DNA from: Brachionus manjavacas
Taxonomy: Eukaryota; Rotifera; Eurotatoria; Ploima; Brachionidae
Assembly: GCA_019054805.1 (NCBI GenBank)
Contig: JAHQIY010000010.1
Coordinates: 1,719,501-1,783,500, forward strand
Length of the DNA: 64,000 nt
Reading direction: 5' to 3'
The notes under the pieces: generated by a model
Database searches by the model: none
The model's input: the letters and a program-made list of their open reading frames with translations, nothing else
Told to the model about the DNA's origin: nothing
Shown: positions 56,350 to 64,000 of the stretch, piece after piece
How positions within the stretch are numbered: position 1 is the stretch's first letter
Layout of the letters: every line of letters starts with the position of its first letter
Made by a program: the position numbers and the translations under genes

Positions 56350-57100
56350 AGTTATTAGTTAATAATAATATTTGTATTAACAATAGATTTTTACATTAAA
56401 TTTCGGAAAAGATATTAAAATTTTTTTAAAATTTTTATGAATAAAAGTTTTGATTTTTTATAAATTTGCTTAAAGTTTTATAAACTTATACACACTGGTC
56501 TATAAACTTGTTTTCTAAACATCTTTTAAAAAAAGTCTACATTTTTAGTTCCCTAAATAACTTCAACACCGACTAAAACCAACTTAAATATTTATAGTTT
56601 CACAGTGCGCATTTGAATTTCGGATTTCGTTTTATAAAAATTTTTTATTATTTTCTGTATTAAAAAGTCTCCAGCTATTTTATAATAAAGTTATTATTAA
56701 TTAATTAGTTGCTTATTATTGATAAACAAGTACCACCAGATCGTAACAGGTCCCGAAAATAAAAATTCAGCCAAGTGAACAAAAGTGAAGATTAATTAAC
56801 TCCAGCGCATTTTTTGTTTCTTTTTTTTTGTTTTCTATGCTTAAAAATAATAATTTAATAGTATCAAAAATATTTGGTAAAAAAGTATTCAACTGATGAA
56901 AAGGAATTTTTCGCTTAATTTTGTTTTTTTCGCTCTTTTGCCTAATCCGAGTGCTCGTCTGATAAAAGTTCCTTCCGTTTATTTTAGCTTTCTTTGGTAT
57001 GGTTTATTGATTTTTAGTATTAGTTCAGATACATAAGCCAGTATTGTTCTACAGACATTTTGCATAGCTGAATATTAATATTGGTTCTCAATTCAGCATT
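56350..57100. other. AT-rich stretch, no gene seen
   Basis: No supported feature. Confidence 0.4.
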
Positions 57101-57107
57101 TTTTTTT

Positions 57108-57258
57108 TAATGTTCTTTATTCTTTTTTTTCCTATAAGATCATCTTTTGTGAGTTTCAAATAACTCGAAGTTATTTGAAAATATCTGGGGTTTCGGACTT
57201 TTTTTTTCCGAAGTTATAACAAAAAGTTGGTACTCTATCCAAGGATATTCAGTACTAA
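57108..57258. repeat. Direct repeat, copy 1
   Basis: CCTATAAGATCATCTTTTGT through AAAGTTGGTACTCTATCC; about 150 bp nearly identical to 57987-58135. It contains a TAACTCGAAGTTA palindrome and two GGGG/TTCGGACT words. Confidence 0.7.
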
Positions 57259-57329
57259 AAAAAAACATTTCAAATTTCCAAATAAAAACTCATTCTATTT
57301 TCCCAAAGAGTTTAATTTCAAATATGAAA

Positions 57330-57459
57330 ATGTTTGCAATACTAACTTAAAATTATTTTTTTTTGAAACTTAAAAAAATATTTGAAACGTCGCAATTTTT
57401 CAATGTTATTTCAAGATTGGATACATTTTCTGATTCAAACACAAAAAATTAAACCAAAT
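57330..57459 (-). repeat. Dispersed repeat D, inverse copy
   Basis: GTCGCAATTTTTCAATGTTA, GATTGGATACATTTTCTGAT, ACACAAAAAATTAAACC. Matches 29371-29510. Confidence 0.6.
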
Positions 57460-57464
57460 TTATT

Positions 57465-57840
57465 TTTATTTATTTATTTGTTTTCTTACCGAGCTAGGGC
57501 TCCTTCAGAATAAATTAAAAAAAAAAAAATTAAAAATTAAATTAAAGTTAATAAATGAGATCAAAAAGAAAAATAAAAGTAAATAAGTTAAAAAAAATTA
57601 AAGTTAAGAAGATATATATTGAATTAGATTGTTATGTGTGGCACATATTTACATAGTTCAAATTCCACGAAAAAAAGAAGAAATAATAAGCAATTACACA
57701 ATGGAGTTGGGTATTCAAAAAAGAAACTTTTGCCTTTACTTTTTAAATAAATGTAAAGTTATCACTAGGCTCGATTTTTTGTTGCTTATTTTAGATAAAA
57801 TGAAAACAATGGCACCTTTGAACAACTTAAAATGAAACGG
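57465..57840 (-). pseudogene. LINE family A 3' remnant
   Basis: The tail region TTATTTATTTATTTGTTTTC, GAGCTAGGGCTCCTTC, at 57468-57505. Further up, AATTACACAATGGAGTTGGG (57692) is the inverse of the YPTPLCN codons of the 47-kb copy. The plus-strand 68-codon frame over it is a shadow. Confidence 0.5.
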
Positions 57841-57986
57841 AAGCACCATGTACAGGTGTGTCACAATAAAGAATCAAAAATGCTAGGTATGCAAAAAAGC
57901 GCTTATGTAAGTACAGACCTGGAAAAAAAAGAAAACCATTGTTATTTCTAGAAAGTCAATTAAATTGAAGCTTTTTGTAGTGTTCT

Positions 57987-58135
57987 TTTTTCTTTTTTTT
58001 CCTATAAGATCATCTTTTGTGAGTTTCAAATAAACTAACATAAAATAACTCGAAGTTATTTGAAAATATCTGGGGTTTTGGACTTTTTTTTTCCGAAGTT
58101 ATAACAAAAAGTTGGTACTCTATCCAAGTACTAAA
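57987..58135. repeat. Direct repeat, copy 2
   Basis: Copy of 57108-57258 with a 13-bp insertion (ACTAACATAAAAT-like) before the TAACTCGAAGTTA palindrome. It is followed by a short AGTACTAAAAAAAA(A) duplication. Confidence 0.7.
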
Positions 58136-58139
58136 AAAA

Positions 58140-58535
58140 AAGTACATTCAGTACTAAAAAAAAAGCAAAAACAGTTCAAAACTGGGTCTCAACACTTTTG
58201 TTCAATAAAATGTTTTAGATATAAAACTTTAATAAAAATTTAAATTATGTTTAAACCTTATTTTAATTTTAGATATTATTTAACTGCTTATTTTTAATTA
58301 GAATTTTGCTCGTGATAGCACTATTGTAAAAGATTGTATATTAGATAGTTAAATTTTATTATTATTTAACTTTTTTATGATTCAAAACAAAAAGTAGTAA
58401 GACAATAAAAACTTGACCCTTAAGTTTATTTTTTACTTTATTATTTTTCTTATCAAATCTAATTTAACCCAGTCGCACCACACTTACATCAGGTAAACTC
58501 AGTTTTTGCTAAATGAAACTGATTTTTAAACAAGT
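58140..58535. other. AT-rich stretch, no gene seen
   Basis: No supported feature. Confidence 0.4.
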
Positions 58536-58539
58536 CTGA

Positions 58540-58866
58540 ATTTGATAGTTTTGTGAAAAATGGTAAAAAAACTGAATAACTTTTGTGAATGCAACATAAT
58601 GCAACATTCAAAGTTGCATCAAATATCAAGGTCTGCTAAATTTTCAGAGACAAGCAAAAATTAAATTTGACTAAAATCGAGCGTGGTGCATTTTACAGAG
58701 ATTTTGCACGTCATCAGCAGACTTTTACAGTTAATTCAACTTTGCATGTTGCAACATGCTGCTTTCACAGAACTAATTTTAAACTTTTAGAAAAAAAAGT
58801 TATTCAATTTTTTTTACCGTTTGTTATGTTCTTTTGGGCTGAATTTCACAAAACCAATTTGATTAA
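58540..58866. mobile_element. Degenerate fold-back element
   Basis: TTGATAGTTTTGTGAAAAAT pairs with TTTCACAAAACCAATTTGA. AAAAACTGAATAACTTTTG pairs with AAAAAGTTATTCAATTTTTT. AACATTCAAAGTTGCAT pairs with AACTTTGCATGTTGCAAC. TCTGCT/AGCAGA lies near the middle. The plus ORF at 58667-58882 is mostly right-arm sequence. Confidence 0.5.
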
Positions 58867-58931
58867 TAATTTTTTTAACTAAAATTGCAAGGAAATTCTT
58901 AAATATGGCAAATCTATATTTATTAGACAAC

Positions 58932-59275
58932 CCATTGGTTATATATATATATATAATTTATACCGGTTACATATATAATTTATTCATATATGTAACCGGT
59001 TTATAATAAACAATCTTTAATCTTTAAAAGTTTTATTTAAGTTATTGAACGTTCTGAAGTTCTAAGAATGGAATTCTTATTTATACCTAAATGCTCGTGT
59101 CAAGAACACGAGCTTATAATTAAGTCAAGATGTGAGCTTAATGCTTAATGTATATGTCAGCTTTTCGAAGCGTCTAACTTCTGAGATACGTGACAAGTAT
59201 AATTCTTACTTATCTTTGTGCATCAGTTGACAAGCTGATGAATAAGTGATTATTCAGGGTAACATATAAGCCTGA
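58932..59275. repeat. Hairpin cluster bounded by GGTTACATATA words
   Basis: TTGGTTATATATAT, CCGGTTACATATAT, ATATATGTAACCGG and GGGTAACATATA occur at the edges. The interior holds successive perfect hairpins: CTCGTGTCAAGAACACGAG, AGCTTTTCGAAGC, CATCAGTTGACAAGCTGATG and AATAAGTGATTATT. No ORF. Could be a structured non-coding element or a minimal iteron-type transposon. Confidence 0.45.
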
Positions 59276-59394
59276 TCTAGAAAATTTTAAGTCCAAACTT
59301 GCACTTTTGAAAAAATTTCGGACTTGGACTTTAATTTGGAACTTTTAAACAACTCTGGTGCAAAAAAAAAGGCTTTTATTAAGTCACAATTTTT

Positions 59395-59451
59395 AGTGCC
59401 TTGTCAGCACACTCGCTGGATAGCCAGCTACAGACAAAACTACTACTACTA
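59395..59451 (+). repeat. Retroelement 3' end with ACT tail (plus)
   Basis: CAGCACACTCGCTGGATAGC, CAGCTACAGACAAAACTACT, ACTACTAC. The triplet tail is in the plus orientation. Confidence 0.4.
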
Positions 59452-59714
59452 CATAAATCTTGATTAATTGCATTGCCACTTTCAACTATATATTGCTCTG
59501 AGATTCCTTTTGCAGACACAGTAACCCAAACTAAAAAATTTTTATTGAACTTTAACTTTTTATTATATTTATAACTAGCTGAAGCCTGCCTAATCCATTT
59601 CTAATCCATTAACAATCTCATAAATTTATTCCAAAACACCTGTTTTTCCCATTTCTACATGGATAGACAATCTACTTATTTTACATTAATAAATATTCTT
59701 AACTTTTTTCTCAA

Positions 59715-59897
59715 GCATAAAAAGTGTCCTTTTGTCAAAAAAGGAGAGGAATTTCTTTTATTTAATTTATTAAAAGAAAATAATGCAAAGGTTTACTCAA
59801 AAAAGGACACAAAAGGACACTTTTAATACTAGGGAAAAAAATGATTCATAATAAAAGTACACAAAAGGGCACAAAAGGACACTTTTTATTCAAGGGG
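59715..59897. mobile_element. Miniature element with AAAAGGACACTTTTT iterons
   Basis: The left end AAAAAGTGTCCTTTTGTC is the inverse of the right-end CACAAAAGGACACTTTTT. Additional AAAAGGACACAAAAGGACAC units are at 59793 and TACACAAAAGGGCACAAAAG at 59859. About 180 bp, no ORF. Its build resembles the larger iteron elements. Confidence 0.5.
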
Positions 59898-59899
59898 AT

Positions 59900-61178
59900 T
59901 ATTCAAAAAAAGAAGTTTATTGACTATAGCTAAAAAAGAAGTCTAATTTTTCAAACTTTTCATTGATTTTTCTTATTTTATTTTTCATTAGAACTTGGAA
60001 TACTAAGTATTTTAAAAATCTATCAAAAGCCGACTGAAATCTAAAATTTTCATTTCGATATTTAGATATATTATTAAGATTTTTTTTTAAACTTCTGTTG
60101 ATTCAAAAGAAAAGGGGTTTCTAGCTTTATTTACTAAAAAAGTTTTATTTTTTTTTTGAAGTTAATGATCAAATTTTCATGATAAAAAATTTTTAAGAAT
60201 TATAAATTTAATGTAGAGATTAATTTTCATCTGTAGAAAACTGTGTTAAACCATACCATGGTATTGTGCATAATTCTGCATGCATGAAATTTTTGCAGAG
60301 ATTTGCAGATATAAAAAATTCAGTTTAACATTGCATGTTTACTTTGAAAATTTGCTTCGACAGTAAAATTTGAAAAAATTATTATATTATCTTTTTATAA
60401 GAGTTAATTTTCTTCATTTCATGTTTTTTTTATGATCCTACATTAATTAAATAATTTACGATTTGACTATGTTTTAATTCATTCACGTTTTTTCGAGTAT
60501 ATTGATTGATTGATGAAATTTCATCATCTAATTATATTAGCATGATATTTTAATTAAAATAAAAATTCAAACAGTTTTTTAATTATTTTAAAATGTATTT
60601 TCAAATGTTTATTTTCAAACTCGGAACAAGTTTATTCCGTTCTGTTTTTTTTTACATTTTCAAGTCAAAATTCATAAATTTAATTTTTTAGTAAAAATTA
60701 AATAAAAAATTCAATTTTAATTTTCTTATGATATTATATTGGTATTTTATATTGTAAAACTAATTATTTCATTTCCTCAGAACATGGACTCTAAATATCC
60801 GTAAATTTCTTTGAAGTAATTAAAAACATGTCATGAAATTATTTTGCTTGTTGAATATTCTGAATAAATTCTTATAAAACAAAAACTCAAATATTAATAA
60901 TTATTAATCTTAAGTATAAAGCAAAGCAAACTAAGCTCATTATACCCAAATCTTCGAACAAGAAAAAATAAAAACGAATCTATTTTAGCACCGTAATTAA
61001 TTAAACTTAATTCATTTCCGACTCGTAAAATTACTAAAAAATATTGAGAAAAAAAGGTGCTGTTTTCTCTTAAAGCATGATATACACACTGATTAGTCAA
61101 AAGCAAGCTTTTTCTCTTTTTCAGTTCCCAACTCAAACAATTATTTGTTATAATTTTTGTTTATTTTTTAATTTTTAG
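59900..61178 (+). other. AT-rich stretch upstream of the GPCR exon
   Basis: No supported coding region. A minus ORF at 60894-61136 has no motif. TTTTTAATTTTTAG directly before the ATG at 61179 could be a splice acceptor, so a non-coding 5' exon may lie upstream. Confidence 0.35.
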
Positions 61179-61415
61179 ATGAACTCAACTTGGTATGATG
61201 AAGACATTCAATACAAATTTTTTGACATTACACCTAATTTACAGATTGCATTAAAAATTGGATACTATTCAATATCTGTTATTTCAATTTTGGGAAATTT
61301 GTTAATCATTTATGTAGTGGTCAAAAAAAAACGCATGCACAATGTTACCAACTATTTTATCACTAATCTTGCTCTGGTTGATATAATCATTAGTGTTTTT
61401 TCAACTCCTTTTCAG
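61179..61415 (+). CDS. First coding exon of a rhodopsin-class GPCR (neuropeptide-receptor-like)
   Basis: 79 codons, phase 0, ending PFQ before the donor GTATTTTAA at 61416. The N-terminus has an N-glycosylation site (NST) and acidic residues. TM1 is about residues 30-52 with the class-A GN motif (ISILGNLLIIYVVV). A basic first cytoplasmic loop (KKKRMHNVTN) follows, then TM2, YFITNLALVDIIISVFS, with the L-A-x-x-D motif. The xMHNVTNYFITNLAL form is common in invertebrate NPY/NPFF/SIFamide-like and related peptide receptors; which one cannot be told from 79 residues. Later exons are not identified in this window. The following intron would contain a MULE relic, a palindrome and a LINE copy. Confidence 0.7.
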
Positions 61416-61419
61416 GTAT

Positions 61420-61875
61420 TTTAATCAATTTAATTTTAATTTTTAATTTATTTGACTCACTTTGCTTAAGAGATCTTAAAAACCCAGGATCTTTATTTTA
61501 TAAAATATTGGTAATTTAAAAAAAATTCATGAGAAAAATTCATTCCAAAATTAATAAAGTTAAAAATACTAATATTTACTAGTAAAAAAAATACTTGATT
61601 AAACATTTCTCTTAAAATAATAATTTAATTTTGACAAACGTCAAGGATCTTTTAAATTCAAAAATTGTATTTATCATTTTCATTTTTTTACTTTTTTGTC
61701 CTGGTTTAAACATGAAATCAAAATTTAAAAAAAAATTCAAAATGGCTTAAATTCAGGCATAAAAAATTATTTTCTATTTATTTAAATCCTGATATTTGGA
61801 CCCATGATCAAAATTCCAGTTATCAATTTTTAAAATTTAATTTTATCTAGATTTTGTAATAATTGGGAACTAATT
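61420..61875 (+). other. Presumed GPCR intron, AT-rich
   Basis: No feature seen apart from ATACTAATATTTACTAGT (61566), which may be an outlying iteron of the adjacent MULE relic. Confidence 0.35.
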
Positions 61876-61879
61876 AATT

Positions 61880-62290
61880 GCTGAGTATTTTTTGTAATTT
61901 TTGGTCAGTATTTTAGAAATATTTTGTAAGTATAAAAAAATTTTAAGTAGTAAAAACAAAATTAAACAAAAAATTATTTTGTCAGTATATTAATTTTCCA
62001 GTAACGCTTTAGTTGATTTCCTTGGTCTGTCAAGCTTTCTCTTTTTCTCAATGGGAACTCGAACAGGTTTTTTATTTTATTGCAACGGTAGTAGATTTTT
62101 TAACCTCGGTAGTACTGTTAGTGTAGTGATAGCTCAAGCAACCATCTGCTTTAACTTTTCTCATTGCATCTTTTTTAATAGCGAATTCTTCAAAAGCTGA
62201 GTTTCTATTTTTTTTCTACTTTGATGTTCAGTTGCTTGAGATGTTAATCCATTCTCGTCATTTGAAGCATAGCATGGTACTGAATTTTCA
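61880..62290 (-). pseudogene. MULE transposase relic joined end to end, with CAGTATTTT iterons
   Basis: The minus strand (62200-62000) reads EEFAIKKDAMRKVKADGCLS, then, after frameshifts, KIYYRCNKIKN, which is FLYWCH/FAR1-like. This is followed almost at once by PVRVPIEKKRKLDRPRKST, KALLEN and a stop, the GRP-type C-terminal tail (GRP changed to DRP). N- and C-termini are thus fused and the catalytic centre lost. On the C-terminal side are CCAGTAAC, GTCAGTATATTA, GGTCAGTATTTTAG and TGAGTATTTTTTG, as in the 32-kb element. The iteron array beyond the N-terminal side is not seen. Confidence 0.6.
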
Positions 62291-62324
62291 GCCAATATAC
62301 ATTGTTAAATTGCATTAATTTTTT

Positions 62325-62825
62325 TACCGTATTCCTTTGTTCGATAATGCAGCGCCACAACCTAGAACACATCATTGGCGCAGGCGCTTTACTAAATCTC
62401 GCCCATGTTAAATTCAACTTAACTTGTGTTGCATGCGCCAAAACCGTATTTCGGGTTGTGGCGATGCACTATATCCAGGGTCTTGAGAATGTTGCTGAAT
62501 TATTTAAGTTTAGCAAAGGGATAATATTTAGAAAAAAAAAGAGTTTTTTTTAATTATGCATTTGGTGCGGCATTAAAGTTTAAAAATAAAAAAGAATTTA
62601 AAATTACTTTTTTTTTGTATAAATATTATCCCTTTGCTAAACTTAAATAATTCAGCAACATTCTCAAGACCCTGGATATAGTGCATCGCCACAACCCGAA
62701 ATACGGTTTTGGCGCATGCAACACAAGTTAAGTTGAATTTAACATGGGCGAGATTTAGTATAGCGCCTGCGCCAATGATGTGTTCTAGGTTGTGGCGCTG
62801 CATTATCGAACAAAGAAATACGGTA
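62325..62825. mobile_element. GC-richer palindromic MITE
   Basis: Arms of about 210 bp (62325-62535 and 62612-62825) are near-perfect inverses. The ends TACCGTATTCCTTTGTTCGA and TCGAACAAAGAAATACGGTA have TA at both edges. Internal pairs include GCGCCACAACCTAGAACACA/TGTGTTCTAGGTTGTGGCGC and GGGATAATATTTA/TAAATATTATCCC. The two opposite ORFs (62302-62553 plus and 62573-62803 minus) are the same palindrome read twice, not two genes. Single differences between arms are few (for example GCTTTACT versus GCTATACT), so the element is young. Confidence 0.85.
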
Positions 62826-62899
62826 TATTATTTTCATAATTTTTTTAAAATAAAACAAGTAAAATAATTAATAAAAAGCTGTTTATATTTAATATGATT

Positions 62900-63655
62900 T
62901 TATAGAACAATAAGTATCTCTGAAAAAGACCTTGAAACAGCTTTGATAAAATTAAATGTTACAACAAAAAATTTAAATGAATGGTGTATTTTTAGCAGAA
63001 TTGATATAAACTGGTCAAAAACTTTTTGCATGAATTTTGATAATTTTTTTCAAAAGAAGCAACAAATGAATTAGCTAAGAGTTATTATATCTCAATCATA
63101 AAACTTTTAAATGTTAAGCTTGAAACAAACAGCTTTAATGAAATAAATAACGCATTTGAAAAGTATGGTCTTTATTCATTTCAACATCGAATTTTTGAAA
63201 GGATGCTAACTTTCTCTTATAAATGTCTTTTATTTTTCAATTCTCCGCTAAATTTAAAAGAAAAATTAAAGAAAAATGACTCAAAAAATTTTAATTATAT
63301 TTTAAGGAACAATAACAACCTCATTGAACTAATGGCCAAGTCAAAAAGCGGAGAAAAAACATTTGAACATTTTTATTCAAGATTAATAAATTGCTTTGTG
63401 ATCAAGAGATCAATGTTGAAGTTTTCAACGTTTAAGCTTTCAATTTTCAATAACATAAATTTAATTGACACAGATTTTGTTTCTAAATTTGAATTATTTA
63501 ACTTAAATAGCTTGTTGTTAAATTTTTTCAAATGACTATTTAATCAATAACTCTATACAATTTTTTAATTTTTTTTATAATTATCAATTAAATAAATAAA
63601 GTTTTAATCAGTCTCATGAGGCATGGGCACTAGCCTCTTGATTAACCTTGAATCT
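62900..63655 (+). pseudogene. LINE family B, deleted copy
   Basis: 62907-63040 reads TISISEKDLETALIKLNVTT, KNLNEWCIFSRIDINWSKTF, directly matching the region after FADD in the 49-kb copy. At about 63045 the frame jumps to the C-terminal domain: KEATNELAKSYYISIIKLLN, NNAFEKYGLYSFQHRIFERM, then an open end to 63535 including NNNLIELMAKSKSGEKT. The 3'UTR has GCATGGGCACTAGCCTC and TTGATTAACCTTGAATC. The RT catalytic region 5' of TISIS is missing. It lies in the presumed GPCR intron in the same orientation. Confidence 0.75.
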
Positions 63656-63659
63656 AAAA

Positions 63660-63835
63660 TTAGTTTTATTTATATTATTTTCAGAATTTTTTAAAAATAA
63701 AACAAGTAATAATAATTAATAAAAAGATTTATAGAAGCAAGCTAGAGGAGAGTTTAAGAATGTAAAAAATCACAAGAGAAAACCACGCTTAACTCGAGTG
63801 GAGGACTCAAAGAGTAAAGCCCATATCCAATCTTT
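63660..63835. other. Spacer
   Basis: AT-rich, then moderately mixed composition. Nothing recognised. Confidence 0.3.
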
Positions 63836-63839
63836 TTTC

Positions 63840-64000
63840 TATTAGTAGTAGTAGTAGAAGTAGTAGTAGTAGCTCTTGCTGCGGCACCTAACATGTAGAG
63901 AGCCTGAGTCCATCATCGCCGATTGGCCGTGTAGAGCTCTAGCAGCCGATTCCATTGAACTTGTCTAAAGCCATTTTAAAATTATTTGACTTAGATTTCA
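63840..64000 (-). repeat. Retroelement 3' end with (ACT)n tail, cut by the window edge
   Basis: (AGT)n at 63845-63872 is followed by a GC-richer core (CTCTTGCTGCGGCACC, CATCATCGCCGATTGGCCG). Read on the minus strand, it is a 3'UTR entering an ACT-triplet tail. The element continues past the end of the window. Confidence 0.45.

Noticed and set aside
59230..59262. CTGATGA core suggestive of a hammerhead ribozyme
   Set aside because: No GAAA core and no correctly placed third stem follow; the CTGATG instead closes a simple hairpin with CATCAG.
62302..62803. Two convergent 76-83 aa ORFs with nearly the same protein
   Set aside because: They are the two arms of one palindrome read from opposite strands; no separate genes are implied.
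1..64000. tRNA and rRNA genes
   Set aside because: No segment with a convincing B box (GGTTCGAAxCC) plus cloverleaf pairing was found by eye; short TTCGAA words at 7025 do not fit a tRNA.

Overview
The window is animal nuclear DNA that is very AT-rich, with long A and T runs, few exons and many old transposons. Two metazoan protein-coding loci are recognisable. The first is a cell-adhesion gene of the Fasciclin II/NCAM type at 20.5-24.6 kb (+). The second is the first coding exon of a rhodopsin-class, neuropeptide-receptor-like GPCR at 61.2 kb (+). Introns of 54-72 nt next to AT-rich repeats suggest a small invertebrate. A monogonont rotifer such as Brachionus is my best guess, inferred from composition and gene style and not proven; no ribosomal or mitochondrial marker is present.

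Layout: 0-20 kb holds no host gene I can support. It contains non-LTR retrotransposon (LINE) 3' ends and broken reverse transcriptases, two fold-back elements, and a small element (18.0-18.6 kb) with repeated octamers at both ends around a 93-codon ORF. 20.5-24.6 kb is the adhesion gene: five Ig and two FN3 domains, a 15-nt micro-exon, and alternative GPI-anchor and transmembrane 3' ends. 24.9-29.5 kb has a deleted Tigger/pogo element and LINE remnants. 30.4-40.0 kb is a cluster of Mutator-like (MULE) fragments whose ends are arrays of short repeated motifs, with a fold-back element and a decayed pogo transposase among them. 40.1-44.1 kb has a palindromic MITE and the twin of the Tigger element. 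45.6-50.7 kb is a run of five minus-strand LINE remnants. 54.3-56.0 kb is a Tc1-like element with another MITE inserted in it. 57-60 kb has more repeats. 61.2-63.7 kb is the GPCR exon followed by a MULE remnant, a GC-richer palindrome and a plus-strand LINE remnant.

The most unusual signal is a recurring architecture. At least five loci (18.0, 30.4, 32.2, 39.0 and 61.9 kb) carry inverted arrays, or one side of such an array, of a 7-14 bp motif particular to the element, next to a small or broken ORF. Four of the five encode recognisable pieces of MULE transposase (FAR1/FLYWCH-like domain, SWIM zinc finger, GRP-rich tail). Motif sets differ between loci: TCATAGAA, CAACACAAT, TGATCAGTATT, and TAGGT paired with ACCTAG. 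Two of the five share a set. Three shorter loci (33.6, 58.9 and 59.7 kb) show similar motif arrays without an ORF. Nothing here is a prokaryotic operon; the genes act independently.
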